From Asaia prunellae JCM 25354 (GTDB lineage: Bacteria > Pseudomonadota > Alphaproteobacteria > Acetobacterales > Acetobacteraceae), in the NCBI RefSeq assembly GCF_000613885.1, contig NZ_BAJV01000012.1, positions 1 to 64,000 of the forward strand: 64,000 nucleotides of DNA, read 5' to 3'. The position numbers and the translations under genes were made by a program. This document shows positions 1-9,337 of this stretch, piece after piece (within the stretch, counting starts at the first letter, position 1; each line of letters begins with the position of its first letter). The notes under the pieces are model-generated. The model did not search any database and was not told the DNA's origin. It saw only the letters and a program-made list of their open reading frames with translations.

Positions 1-1
1 C

Positions 2-1189
2 TCGGGGATCCCCTATAGCGATCAGGCTGATGGGCTGTTTCGCCCCTATCTCGGCCCCGCCCATCGGGCGACACTCGGGCGTCTGGCCGGGTGGATGGAC
101 GAAGCCGGCATGAGCGTCGAGACGGATGCGGTCGGCACTATCATTGGTCATTATGCAGGAACGACGCCAGATGCGCCGGTTCTCCTTATCGGTTCGCATG
201 TCGATAGCGTGCGCGATGGCGGACGTTATGACGGCATACTTGGCGTCACGCTTGGCATCGAGGCTGTCGCCCATTTCCATCGGCACAACCGGCGTTTTCC
301 CTTCGCGCTTGAGGTGATCGGCTTTGGCGATGAAGAAGGCTCGCGTTTTTCAACCTATATGATGGGGTCGCGCTCGGCTGCCGGCCTGGCCCAGACCATT
401 GATGACAGCGTGACTGATCGCGACGGCATTACGCTACGCAAGGCTCTGGCCGATTGGGGGCTTTCCACAACGCGTTTCAAGACGGCGCGACGCGAAAACG
501 TGCTGGCCTATGTCGAGGCGCATATCGAGCAGGCACCCCATCTCGAGCGGGCCGCTCTCCCTCTCGGTCTGGTGCGCGGTATTGCTTCCCAATATCGCTA
601 TCGTATCACGCTGGAGGGACAGGCAGCCCATGCCGGCACGGCCATGCATGAACGGCGGGACGCACTTGCTGCTGCGGCCGAATCCATTACAGCCATAGAA
701 GCTATTGGCGCGGCCGGGCCTGACGATCTGGTCACGACTGTCGGCTTTCTCACCGTCGAAAACGGCGCGCCCAATGTGGTGCCGGGTCATGTCATCATGA
801 CGGTCGATATCCGTGCAGTCACACCGGGTGTGCGTGAAAACGCCGCAAGGCAAATTCTTGAAGCACTGGAGGCCATCAGCCTCAAACGTAACATCACACT
901 TTCAGTCGAACAGGTGCAGGATCTACAAGGCGCCCTGTGCGACGAGGCGCTGAATGCGATCCTGCGTAAGGCCATTATCGACACCATGGGTTACACCCCG
1001 CCAGTCCTGCTGAGCCAGGCCGGGCATGATGCGATGATCATGGCCCATCTGGCGCCCATGACCATGCTGTTCATCCGCTGTGCAGGCGGTATCAGCCACA
1101 ACCCAGCGGAATCCGTCGAGAATGACGATGTCGAGGCGGCGCATCGCACGCTGGTCAGTTTCATCACACGCGTTGGAGAAGAACGATGA
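2..1189 (+). CDS. allC: allantoate amidohydrolase / Zn-dependent M20-family hydrolase (5' partial)
   Basis: The reading frame is open from base 2, so the start lies outside the window; the first in-frame ATG at 95 is internal. The protein is an M20-type binuclear zinc hydrolase of the allantoate amidohydrolase / N-carbamoyl-amino-acid hydrolase group. Visible are the metal-binding segment with SHVDSV, the GDEEGSRF segment, and a dimerisation-domain region with AAHAGT. Its stop overlaps the ATG of a PucG-type aminotransferase by four bases (ATGA), so the two are co-translated. That neighbour favours allantoate as substrate over a generic carbamoyl amino acid, because allantoate hydrolysis yields ureidoglycine, the PucG substrate. 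The substrate assignment is inference from context; the family is clear. Confidence 0.85.
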   Translation, partial: SGIPYSDQADGLFRPYLGPAHRATLGRLAGWMDEAGMSVETDAVGTIIGHYAGTTPDAPVLLIGSHVDSVRDGGRYDGILGVTLGIEAVAHFHRHNRRFPFALEVIGFGDEEGSRFSTYMMGSRSAAGLAQTIDDSVTDRDGITLRKALADWGLSTTRFKTARRENVLAYVEAHIEQAPHLERAALPLGLVRGIASQYRYRITLEGQAAHAGTAMHERRDALAAAAESITAIEAIGAAGPDDLVTTVGFLTVENGAPNVVPGHVIMTVDIRAVTPGVRENAARQILEALEAISLKRNITLSVEQVQDLQGALCDEALNAILRKAIIDTMGYTPPVLLSQAGHDAMIMAHLAPMTMLFIRCAGGISHNPAESVENDDVEAAHRTLVSFITRVGEER

Positions 1190-2358
1190 GCAACTTCTAT
1201 GGTGAGATCGATCCCCCCCAGCGCCTGCTGATGGGACCAGGCCCCATAAATGTGCATCCGCGCGTATTACGAGCCATGGGCGCCGATATGCTCGGCCAGT
1301 TTGACCCCGAGATGACGGAATACATGAACCAGACGATGGATCTGTATCGTCAGGTCTTCATGACCACAAACCGCTGGACATTCCTGATCGACGGCTCGGC
1401 GCGTGCCGGGATCGAAGCCGCACTCACCTCGCTGATCGAACCTGGTGCTAAAGTGCTGCTCATCCGCTCGGGCCGGTTTGGCATGTTGCTGGGTGAAATC
1501 GCCGAACGTCTGGGTGCCGACATCGCCACCATCGATCTCGAATGGGGGCAGGTTGCGACGCTAGAGCAGATCGAAGCTGCACTTGCCGAACATCGCCCTG
1601 CTGTCTTCGCTGCCATTCATGGCGACACCTCCACGACCACAGCCCAGCCCCTCGAAGGGGTTGGCGCGCTCTGTCACAAATACGGTGCCCTTTCCTATAT
1701 CGATGCCACGGCAACACTGGGTGGCATGCCGGTGCGCACCGATGAGTGGGAAATCGATGTGATTTCCGCCGGGCTTCAGAAATGCATGGGTGGCCCGCCG
1801 GGTAGCGCCCCCATAACCGTCTCCGACAGGGCTGCAGAATTCATTTTCTCACGACGCAAAGTCGAAAGCGGCATTCGTCGCGACGATATCAGCGACGGCA
1901 TACGCCCTTTTATCCGTTCGAATTATTTCGATCTGGCGATGGTGATGGATTACTGGTCTGAGAAACGCCTGAACCATCACACCGAAGCCACGTCGATGCT
2001 GTATGCAGCGCGTGAATGCGCCCGTCTGGTTCTGGAAGAAGGGCTGGAAAACCGTTTTGCCCGCCATATTGCGGCTGGCAAGGCCATGTCGGAAGGGCTA
2101 CGCGACCTCGGCCTTACGCTCTACGGTCAGGATTCTTACCGGATGAGCAACGTAACCGGCGTGTATATCCCCGAAGGAATCAATGGCGAGCGTGTGCGTA
2201 GCCGCATGCGCGAAGAATACCAGATCGAGATTGGCACGGCCTTTGGCCCGCTGGCAGGCAGAATCTGGCGTCTTGGCGCGATGGGCTATAATGCCGAGCT
2301 GCACAAGGTGCGCCTGACACTGGCTGCGCTCAAAGCCGTGCTTCAGAGCGAGACATGA
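1186..2358 (+). CDS. pucG: (S)-ureidoglycine--glyoxylate aminotransferase
   Basis: This 390-residue fold-type I PLP aminotransferase begins with an LLMGPGPINVHP segment, typical of the alanine-glyoxylate / ureidoglycine-glyoxylate group. The PLP lysine is in SAGLQKCMGGPPG. PucG moves the amino group of ureidoglycine to glyoxylate, giving oxalurate and glycine in purine breakdown. The start overlaps the preceding amidohydrolase stop (ATGA), and the length is normal for the family. It ends 18 bp before the convergent marR stop. A serine/alanine-glyoxylate aminotransferase is the main alternative, but the allantoate hydrolase partner favours PucG. Confidence 0.85.
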   Translation: MSNFYGEIDPPQRLLMGPGPINVHPRVLRAMGADMLGQFDPEMTEYMNQTMDLYRQVFMTTNRWTFLIDGSARAGIEAALTSLIEPGAKVLLIRSGRFGMLLGEIAERLGADIATIDLEWGQVATLEQIEAALAEHRPAVFAAIHGDTSTTTAQPLEGVGALCHKYGALSYIDATATLGGMPVRTDEWEIDVISAGLQKCMGGPPGSAPITVSDRAAEFIFSRRKVESGIRRDDISDGIRPFIRSNYFDLAMVMDYWSEKRLNHHTEATSMLYAARECARLVLEEGLENRFARHIAAGKAMSEGLRDLGLTLYGQDSYRMSNVTGVYIPEGINGERVRSRMREEYQIEIGTAFGPLAGRIWRLGAMGYNAELHKVRLTLAALKAVLQSET

Positions 2359-2376
2359 CCCGCTATACAGCGGAGC

Positions 2377-2829
2377 CTACGGAAGCGTCTCCACTGACTG
2401 GATTTCGTCATGAATGGCTTTCAGCACGCGGCGCGTAGCGGCCAGATCCTCCTCCGCTACGCCTGAGATCGCGCGCATCTCGATCTCGCGTGACAGACGC
2501 ATGACTTCCTGGAGACGGGCTTCGCCCTCTCTGGTCAGAGTGACGAAAAATGCCCGGCGATCCGCTTCATCCGGTTCTCTGGTAACAAAGCCCTTTTCCT
2601 CAAGCGTGCGCAGAATGCGCACCATTGAGGATTTGTCGAGCAGTAATGCGTCGGCGATTTCCTTCGGGTGAAGCGGCCTGCCATGACGTTTGAGTTCCAG
2701 CAGAGGTTGCCAAGTAGCATCCGTCAGATCATGGGGTCTGAGCTCTGTATCCAGTATCTGTCGCCATCGCCGGGCAATCAGAGCCATCATACGCCCCATA
2801 GTCGGCGTATCGGCTGTCATCCCTCTCAT
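2377..2829 (-). CDS. MarR-family transcriptional regulator
   Basis: This 150-residue winged-helix protein has the MarR arrangement: an N-terminal dimerisation helix, a helix-turn-helix around residues 57-80 (KEIADALLLDKSSMVRILRT) and the wing signature with DEADRRAFFVTLT. Its ATG overlaps the stop of the mdtP-like gene by four bases, making it the last cistron of the ytcA-mdtNOP-like operon. It is therefore likely the local repressor of the pump, relieved by an aromatic or phenolic ligand. The palindrome at 8044-8063 in front of the operon is a candidate operator. Family assignment is firm; target and ligand are inferred. Confidence 0.9.
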   Translation of the reverse strand: MRGMTADTPTMGRMMALIARRWRQILDTELRPHDLTDATWQPLLELKRHGRPLHPKEIADALLLDKSSMVRILRTLEEKGFVTREPDEADRRAFFVTLTREGEARLQEVMRLSREIEMRAISGVAEEDLAATRRVLKAIHDEIQSVETLP

Positions 2830-4391
2830 GGAGTCGCCTCGGACAGACCATCCGGCACATTGTTCACCAGATCGAGCTGTCCTGTGGCATGAGCGAGAGA
2901 GGCCGCCTTGGTAAAGGCCTGGGCAATACTGACTGCGAGCGACGCCTGAGCTTCGAACAGGGCTGCAGCGGCAGTCGAGGCGTCTGTCATGGTTCCGACA
3001 CCATTCGCATAAGCCTGACTTGCGCCCTCATTGGCCGTTCTTGCAGCGTCATTGAGCACCTGAGCCGATTTGACCTGAGCCAGTGCAGTCTCTAGCGCGT
3101 CCTGACTGTCTGCTACCTGACGCTCGACGCTCAGACGATCCTTCAGAAGGGTTGCTTCTGCCGCATCGCGACGGGATTCAGCCATATGAATGGCATTGGC
3201 CCGCAATCCGCCCTGGTAGATCGGCCAGCTGATCTGCAGAAGAGCAGTCGCTTCTGGCTGGGCAATGGCTGAAGCGGGAGCAGAACGCCCCGTGCCATAG
3301 GTTTTTAGCGCACCCAGATAGCCCGAAGCGGAACCTGCAAAAGAGATACGCGGACGAAGCGCCGCTTTTGACGCCAGAACAGCCTGGTCCGAAGCCCGTA
3401 ATTTGGCAATATCAGCCAGAAGATCGGGACGAGAGGCAAGCGCCTGGTTAACGAGCTGTTTGATCTGGTCGGGCGAACTATGCGGCAGATCACGCGCCGG
3501 AACAGGTTCAATCTGCATGGTAAGCGTTGCAGGCAGACCTGTTACCTCCAGCAGAGCATGGCGCGCAGCATGTTCGGCATCATCAGCCTTGTCGAGATCG
3601 AAACGCGCCTGAGCCAGATTACGCTGGGCTGTCGCCACATCCACGATTGTAGCCTCACCATTATCGTGGCGTGACTGCGCTGCACGCAGAAGCAGGGCCA
3701 TGTTATCCACAGCATGATGCGAGGCCACCACGATGGCCTGTGCTGCCTGATATTGGTGATAAGCGCTGATCACATCCAGAATGAGCTGCTGATGCACGGC
3801 TGAGAAGCCGAAATTGGCCGCCAGGGTTTCGAACTTCGCTTCCTGTATCTGCGCACGTGTCCGCCCGAAATCGAGCAGAAGGTAATCGAGTTCAAGCTTG
3901 GGGAAGGCGGCTGCCCCATTCGATGTCAGATAGCCACGGCTCGACAGGTAGTTAGGCAAGGGCAGGGCCATACGCTGAAACCCGCCCATGGCAGAAAAAG
4001 TCAGCTGTGGCAGCATGGCCGCGCGTGACATACCGACATTGATTGCAGCCTGTCTGGCAGATTCCCAGGCGATACGGGTGCGCGGATTGTTACGCTCTGC
4101 AAGATCGATCAGCTGAGGGAGGGAAACTGCCTTGTCGATTGCTTCAGGCAAGACCGGACCAGAATGGGGTGCCATTGCGTGATCTGGCTCAATCCCGGCT
4201 GACACCGGCGGATTGCGTATATCCGGAGGCAGAACGAGTCCTGTGCTGGTCTTCGGATGCCACGCATGGTCTGCCGTTTCCGGTGCAAGATCACGCGTAT
4301 CGTTGCACCCGGAAAGCAGCGACGCGACGACGAAAAGAGGAAGAATATGGCGTGTCATCAGAAAAATCCGGGAAGCAGAACAGTTCATCAT
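2826..4391 (-). CDS. mdtP: outer-membrane efflux lipoprotein (TolC/NodT family, MdtP-like)
   Basis: This is an outer-membrane factor of about 510-521 residues. A lipoprotein signal ending LLSGC lies near residues 24-28 counted from the first ATG, so the mature protein is lipidated. The two tandem OEP repeats of TolC-type channels follow. Two starts are possible: ATG at 4391/4388, coupled to the upstream stop (ATGATGA), or ATG at 4358, which gives a conventional signal peptide (MTRHILPLFVVASLLSGC). The gene follows the FUSC permease and precedes marR, the E. coli ytcA-mdtNOP order. It should form the outer-membrane exit duct. Substrate is unknown; aromatic compounds are typical for this class. 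Confidence 0.88.
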   Translation of the reverse strand: MMNCSASRIFLMTRHILPLFVVASLLSGCNDTRDLAPETADHAWHPKTSTGLVLPPDIRNPPVSAGIEPDHAMAPHSGPVLPEAIDKAVSLPQLIDLAERNNPRTRIAWESARQAAINVGMSRAAMLPQLTFSAMGGFQRMALPLPNYLSSRGYLTSNGAAAFPKLELDYLLLDFGRTRAQIQEAKFETLAANFGFSAVHQQLILDVISAYHQYQAAQAIVVASHHAVDNMALLLRAAQSRHDNGEATIVDVATAQRNLAQARFDLDKADDAEHAARHALLEVTGLPATLTMQIEPVPARDLPHSSPDQIKQLVNQALASRPDLLADIAKLRASDQAVLASKAALRPRISFAGSASGYLGALKTYGTGRSAPASAIAQPEATALLQISWPIYQGGLRANAIHMAESRRDAAEATLLKDRLSVERQVADSQDALETALAQVKSAQVLNDAARTANEGASQAYANGVGTMTDASTAAAALFEAQASLAVSIAQAFTKAASLAHATGQLDLVNNVPDGLSEATP

Positions 4392-6571
4392 GCGGCTTCG
4401 ACCTGTCCACGCGCATCGGGATCGTAATTCAGCACGATGCCGCGCAGGCGTTCATCAAGCAGACCAAACCAGACCATGCGCTGGGGATCGTCTTCCATAT
4501 GGGGAAGGACAGGAAGCCTCGTCTGCAGGGCAAGACCATCACGACCATCCTCAAGCCATTGAGCCAGCTCATCCAGCCAGAGGCGTATTGTCTCGATGTA
4601 ATGCTGTGCCCTCTCATCAGGCTCGCGTCTGACATCAGAAATGACCGCAACAGGAATGGAAAGCAGCTGGATATCTGTCACCAGGGATTGCGTGACATCG
4701 GGAATGGACGCATTTCCCTTGAGACGTTCTTCCTCAAAAGGTGCATTGCGTAGCGAGGTCCGCGTTGCTGCGATGGCGCTGCCGAATTTCTCTCGTTCGA
4801 ACTCCTGTCGGATATCAACGGCAATGTCACCACGCTCGCGACGCATCACGATCAGATCACCCAGTTTCCTGACAGCGCTTACCAGATGCTTGCGCGCGAC
4901 ATTTGTTGCGCTGACTGGCCATAGGGCTGCCGAAACAAGGTAGACCACGATATTGCCGATAATAATGCCAACGACACGATTTCGCGCCGTCTCCATATCA
5001 AGTGTCGGACCATATCCCTGCAGAATTGTCATAAAATAGGCCATGGCAATCTGCACCCCTGCATAGGAAATGCGTTCGCTTCCGCTTTTGACCCAGCCAG
5101 CAAACATTGCCACAGGAATCACGACCAGAATCAGATCAAGGCAATCAGTAAGCGACGGCATAAGGGTCAGGATCGTCCCTATACCAAACACGGCACCAAT
5201 CATGGCGCCAATCACGCGAAGCAGCATCTTGTGCACCGTGTCGCCAACCGTCCCGAGAGAAACGAGAAAACAGGTGACGACGCAGGTCTGGATACCTGGC
5301 CATGAGGTGAAACGCGTAATGGCGTAGCAGATGACGACGCTGATCGCGATCCGTATGGCAGAACGGGGATAAGCCGGATTTGTGAAAGCATCCGGTCTGA
5401 AAAATCCCTGTGCTGCCGCTCTGATTTCCGGCGCAAAACTTGATGCCGTCGTCTCCGGACGCATGAGCAGACCATGAATAATGGTCAGACTGCGTATGAA
5501 CTCGATGGCCAGAGGATAAAGCGTCGGATCATCGTGAAACTCGGCAGCAAGGCTTTCAAGCTCCGCTTCATCAAAATCGATAGCAGGCGCCCGTTCACGC
5601 CCGTGAGTATGGACTTGCCCGCATTGTGCAATGATCTGACCCGTACGATTGAGAAATCTTGTACCTCTTCCGGCCCCCAGCTGGCTCCAGGCCAGTGTGA
5701 TCATGACAAGACGCGCCGTCGTGCGGATCATGGCTAGACCAACATGATGGCTTGACATCTCAGGGTGAATTTTTACGCTCAGATCATGAAAATGGCGCAG
5801 TGTCGCCACGCCCTGCGCTGCCAGCCCCCTGATTGCACCCATTTCCTTCGTCTGAGGCTCCGCACCGGTCTCGCAGGCGCGTGCAACGGCCTCAAAACGC
5901 TGTGCCAGACCTTCTCGCAGCATTGTCAGCGGATCATGACCGGCAAGACGATTGACGACTGCAATAATCGCAAGGGCGATGATGAAAACAGCCCCTACCC
6001 AGAGGAGTGTGTGAAGCATTGCCTCCTCGGGAGGCATGAAGGCTGCATCGGGAACAGCGCTATCGGTCGTATTGCCTATAAAGCCATCAAGAGAATAACC
6101 GACCGTTTCAAGCATATCCGCGCTCATGGACATGTAGACGATCCAGAAGAGCAGGATATTGGCGAGTGATCCCATGGTCATCGCCTGGGACAGAAAACCG
6201 GCAGCCAGCGTCAGAAGCAGCATGAGAGGCAGTCTGAGTCCCGGCTCTGACAGACTTGCCATCATCAGCAGGATCGTCAGGGCTGTCCCTGCCACAATCA
6301 CGGCACCGCCCATAAGGGCAGTGCTTGTATTGGACGCAGCGTCATTCCCTGAAAGAAAAAAGCAGATGAAAACCAGCACGGGCAGATCGGGCACCCGGAA
6401 GGTTTCACCGATCAGGATCGTGACAATGACCTGCACAACCAGCAGCACCGTATTACGGGCACGACCGGGCGTCGGGGCCATCTCCTTTTTCAGAAAGGCA
6501 AAGGTGGAAGGAGGATCTGCATGCCATTTCCGGCTGTGCCCCCCTGCAGCGCCCAGCTGGCTCGCGCTCAT
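4388..6571 (-). CDS. mdtO: FUSC-family inner-membrane efflux permease (MdtO-like)
   Basis: The 727-residue protein has two hydrophobic blocks (about residues 40-215 and 400-550) separated and followed by soluble helical segments, as in the fusaric acid resistance / aromatic acid exporter family. The start is coupled to the stop of the membrane fusion gene (overlap 6568-6571) and the stop to the mdtP-like start. The first block contains several helices, including one with TLAAGFLSQAMTMG; the second begins near RIAISVVICYAITRF. It most likely exports organic or aromatic acids or dyes with the adjacent fusion and outer-membrane proteins. Length matches MdtO and related FUSC proteins. Confidence 0.88.
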   Translation of the reverse strand: MSASQLGAAGGHSRKWHADPPSTFAFLKKEMAPTPGRARNTVLLVVQVIVTILIGETFRVPDLPVLVFICFFLSGNDAASNTSTALMGGAVIVAGTALTILLMMASLSEPGLRLPLMLLLTLAAGFLSQAMTMGSLANILLFWIVYMSMSADMLETVGYSLDGFIGNTTDSAVPDAAFMPPEEAMLHTLLWVGAVFIIALAIIAVVNRLAGHDPLTMLREGLAQRFEAVARACETGAEPQTKEMGAIRGLAAQGVATLRHFHDLSVKIHPEMSSHHVGLAMIRTTARLVMITLAWSQLGAGRGTRFLNRTGQIIAQCGQVHTHGRERAPAIDFDEAELESLAAEFHDDPTLYPLAIEFIRSLTIIHGLLMRPETTASSFAPEIRAAAQGFFRPDAFTNPAYPRSAIRIAISVVICYAITRFTSWPGIQTCVVTCFLVSLGTVGDTVHKMLLRVIGAMIGAVFGIGTILTLMPSLTDCLDLILVVIPVAMFAGWVKSGSERISYAGVQIAMAYFMTILQGYGPTLDMETARNRVVGIIIGNIVVYLVSAALWPVSATNVARKHLVSAVRKLGDLIVMRRERGDIAVDIRQEFEREKFGSAIAATRTSLRNAPFEEERLKGNASIPDVTQSLVTDIQLLSIPVAVISDVRREPDERAQHYIETIRLWLDELAQWLEDGRDGLALQTRLPVLPHMEDDPQRMVWFGLLDERLRGIVLNYDPDARGQVEAA

Positions 6572-7586
6572 CGCATGACAACCACAACAACAGTTGCTCC
6601 GATACGCATCAGGTCCGAAGGCGGGTTATCAAGCCGGATACGAACCGGAAAACGCTGGGCAATACGCACCCAGTTCAGTGTACGAGGCACCTTGGGCAGG
6701 CCATTGGCACTCGTTCCTTCATCTGGCACGACACCGGCATTCAGGCTTTCCAGCGTGCCTGTAATAGGCATACCAGGCTGAGCCATGGCATAGACCTTGA
6801 CCTTCTGTCCTGGCAGCAGTCCCACAAGCTGTGTCTCACGAAAATTCGCAATGGCCCACCAGACTTCGCTGTCAACCAGGGTGAAGACCGGTTTACCGGT
6901 CGTGGCATATTCACCTGCGCTGATATTAAGATCCGTCACGATGCCATCGCAGGGCGCACGCACCGTCGTCAGGCGCAAATCGCGCTCCGCTTCACGAAGC
7001 TGGGCTTTTGCAGCCGCCAGATCTGCACGCAGAGGCGCCACGCTACGTACGGCCTGACGCGCTGCAACAGCCGATTGCAAGGCCTGTTGCAGCGATGCTC
7101 GGCACTCCGGGTCTCTGTTCGGGCCTGATCAAGCGCCTCACGGGTTACAAAACCCTGTGCTGCAAGGGGAGTCAGGCGGTTCTGGGTTGCCTGGGCAAGT
7201 GCCAGTCTGGCACGAGCGCTCTGCACAGCACTGGCTTCCGCGCCGGCATGAGAAATCTGTGAGCTGACCTGACTGGTCTGAACATCGATCTGCGCCTGAA
7301 GCCCGTCAACCTGCGCCTGTGCCTGCTGCACGCGATAGGTATAGCTCGGGATCGATTACATAGAGTATCTGTCCACGCCTGACCTTGTCATTGTCATGAA
7401 CCGGCAAAGACACGATACGACCGCTCACCTCCGGTGCCAGATGCACAATATTGGCGGCAATATAGGCATCTTCTGTTCTTGGGCGGGAATGAAGACGTTC
7501 CAGAACCATAAAGCCGGTGACGACACAGGCAGCCAGAGACAAAACCAGGAGCGCAATACCCCCGATACGTGAAGTAAGGAACTCAT
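6568..7586 (-). CDS. mdtN: HlyD/EmrA-family membrane fusion protein, MdtN-like (frameshifted here)
   Basis: Three reading frames must be joined to recover one membrane fusion protein of about 340 residues. The likely ATG at 7586 is followed by a one-base loss near 7575 and then a single hydrophobic anchor. The biotinyl-lipoyl half-motif with HLAPEVSGRIVSL follows. Near 7345 there is a one-base gain before the coiled coil (QAQAQVDGLQAQID), and near 7100 a one-base loss before the second lipoyl half and beta barrel (APCDGIVTDL). Each piece matches the family in its own frame, so the indels look like sequence errors. The protein bridges the FUSC permease and the outer-membrane factor. Its stop overlaps the mdtO start. 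Confidence 0.82.
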
Positions 7587-7700
7587 GAGTGCACCGCTCG
7601 CAAACTCTTGGCGATCGGCAGGTGCCGGCCGATCAGGAAAAGACGACCGCTCAACGAGAGATTGACAGTATCGGCCGATCCACAGGGGGCAGGCATCGGC

Positions 7701-7994
7701 TCAATGACCGAAAAAAACCAGCCACACCAGAAAGGTGACGGCTACCATGAAGGCAAGATAGGTCAACATCGGCGCCGGAACAGATTGCTGGAGGTTGAAT
7801 ACCCCCAGCAAGGCACGCAAAAGCGCAGCGCCGACAGCACCCAGCGTAGCGCAAAGCATCCACGACGGAAAAAAGGAGCCGAGTACATCCTGCAAAGGTG
7901 CCCGTGTACAGCCACTAAGCGTCAGGACAGGCAACGGGACAAGACGCCACAACGCGGTAACCTTGCATGAAGGAATAGAACGTAAAGGGATCAT
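7701..7994 (-). CDS. ytcA: YtcA-like small membrane lipoprotein
   Basis: A protein of about 97 residues starting at ATG 7994; an in-frame ATG at 8042 lies inside the operator palindrome region and would add 16 residues. A lipobox-like TLSGC is followed by a short loop containing PLQDVLGSFFPSW and two hydrophobic helices ending WLVFFGH. This layout and its place before HlyD, FUSC and OMF genes match YtcA of the E. coli ytcA-mdtNOP operon. Its role in the pump is not established. About 115 bp separate it from mdtN, including a GATCGGC/GCCGATC inverted repeat at about 7612-7633. Confidence 0.7.
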   Translation of the reverse strand: MIPLRSIPSCKVTALWRLVPLPVLTLSGCTRAPLQDVLGSFFPSWMLCATLGAVGAALLRALLGVFNLQQSVPAPMLTYLAFMVAVTFLVWLVFFGH

Positions 7995-8043
7995 GGCTGT
8001 ATCATCTGATTTCGTTTCCTCGGTCAGACGGAAGAACACCAAT

Positions 8044-8063
8044 ATGGTTTATATATCAACCAT
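8044..8063. promoter_or_regulatory. palindromic operator candidate for the MarR regulator
   Basis: Perfect six-base arms ATGGTT and AACCAT flank an eight-base AT-rich centre (TATATATC). It sits just upstream of ytcA, where a leftward promoter would lie; the centre could double as a -10 box. MarR proteins typically bind about 20-bp AT-centred palindromes of this kind, and the operon encodes its own MarR. Binding is inference. Confidence 0.5.
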
Positions 8064-8227
8064 TTTCTGAAAAGGCATTATCCGGCTCAGGTAGATGATG
8101 AACCCGATATGAAACGGTCGATACTGGGAAGGCAGAAAGATACGCTTTTTTGATCCGGAAAACGCCAGAAAGCGCCGTGTCATTACCGGCGCGTTGCTCG
8201 TCTGTGCTCTATTTTCTGGAATTTTGA

Positions 8228-8303
8228 TGGTGGAGCCAATCGGAATCGAACCGACGACCTCCTGAATGCCATTCAGGCGCTCTCCCAACTGAGCTATGGC
8301 CCC
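8228..8303 (-). tRNA. tRNA-Ala (anticodon GGC)
   Basis: The minus strand folds into a full cloverleaf beginning GGGGCCA and ending TGGCTCC-A-CCA. The acceptor stem carries the G3-U70 wobble pair that identifies alanine tRNAs. The anticodon loop ATGGCAT gives GGC. The CCA end is encoded. Confidence 0.96.
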
Positions 8304-8386
8304 GCCGTATCAGAACCGGCCCCTTGGGTCAGGCCAGTGGCGCGGGTATAGCGGGGGGCTTGTGCCCTGACAAGCCCCCCGCAGGA

Positions 8387-9019
8387 CTATTTTTTTGCCA
8401 GTCCGTGATTACGCAGTACATCCAGCAGCGGCAATCGGGGCAGACCCAGTATCGCGTCATGATCACCATGGATCGACTCAAAAAGCTGTACACCCATCCC
8501 TTCGAGTCTGTACGCCCCTACACAGGCCAGAAGGGCTTCACCTTCACGCTGCAGATAAGCATCCAGGAATGCATCGCTGAATGCACGCATCGTCAGTTCC
8601 GGCGTCGCAAGATGCTCCCACAGCTTTTCTCCGTTTCTGTACAGGACAAGGGCTGTCTGAAGCCTGTGTGTACGCCCCCTCAGACGGCAAAGCTGATCAC
8701 GCGCCATTTCGAGTGACTCCGGCTTGTCGAAACCGGTGTTTTCGCACTCGAGAATCTGGTCTGCCGCAATAACAAAATCGGCGCTCATAAAACCATGATT
8801 CCTGAAGAAACCTAGAGCTTTGGCATTTGCGAGCGCCAGAGCGACAGTGCCGTGATCTGTTCCCCGAGCCCTCATTTCCTCACGTAGTATGACCTCATCC
8901 ACCGCAACGGGGCAGGCCGTCACTTCAAGTCCTGCATCCTGGAGCAAAGCAAGACGTGCCTTGGATCCACTGGCAAGAAACAGGCGCTGTACACCCGGAT
9001 TCGGGCTATTCGACTCCAT
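8387..9019 (-). CDS. maf: Maf-family nucleoside triphosphate pyrophosphatase
   Basis: The 210-residue protein starts at ATG 9019 behind a good ribosome site (AGGAGA, eight bases away). It has the Maf opening LFLASGSKARLALLQDAG and the later AADQ segment. Maf proteins hydrolyse non-canonical or specific NTPs to NMPs, a house-cleaning activity. Unusually for the family it reads AADQILEC, where bacterial Maf proteins commonly have AADT or SADT; this AADQ variant occurs in part of the family. It is transcribed away from hemE across the candidate replication origin, and Maf genes sit near the origin in several alphaproteobacteria. Confidence 0.85.
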   Translation of the reverse strand: MESNSPNPGVQRLFLASGSKARLALLQDAGLEVTACPVAVDEVILREEMRARGTDHGTVALALANAKALGFFRNHGFMSADFVIAADQILECENTGFDKPESLEMARDQLCRLRGRTHRLQTALVLYRNGEKLWEHLATPELTMRAFSDAFLDAYLQREGEALLACVGAYRLEGMGVQLFESIHGDHDAILGLPRLPLLDVLRNHGLAKK

Positions 9020-9337
9020 GGCGAGTCTCCTTGTGTCACAGGGGTGAATGAGTACCGTCAGTACTGGGGTACATGGGGATTGTACGAGCATTCTGCGGAA
9101 GGCGTACCGAGTACCGTGGATTGTACGGTTTCCCGCTGTAGCAGTGGGTTGTACACAGCCCTTCTGTGGGTATTTCGGGATAACCTCCGCAAATGCCTCA
9201 AACCAAAGGCTTAATCGTTTGTACACAGTGTTGGTAACTTGGTGTACGTTTTCGGAAAGATGGGTACCCCGTCATCCACAGGGATCAACCTATCCGACAG
9301 GATATCTTTCTTTTTTCTTTTATGATTATTGATCGGT
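9020..9337. other. GTAC-rich maf-hemE spacer, candidate chromosomal origin (oriC)
   Basis: No convincing gene lies in these 318 bp. By eye I count eleven GTAC tetramers between 9052 and 9267, far above the expected one per about 256 bp. Two identical nonamers TTGTACACA occur at 9149-9157 and 9219-9227, with a near-consensus DnaA box TCATCCACA at 9272-9280. The right end (about 9300-9335) is T/A-rich and could unwind. In Caulobacter and Rickettsia the origin lies beside hemE. Origin function is inference from synteny plus these motifs. A GC-skew switch here would be the decisive check. Confidence 0.5.

Noticed and set aside
4043-4753. 236-codon plus-strand frame
   Set aside because: It is antisense across the mdtO/mdtP junction, where the ATGA overlap supports the minus-strand genes.
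9052-9267. Repeated GTAC units as a CRISPR array
   Set aside because: The motifs are short and unevenly spaced and have no constant repeat unit or spacers; no cas genes are in the window.
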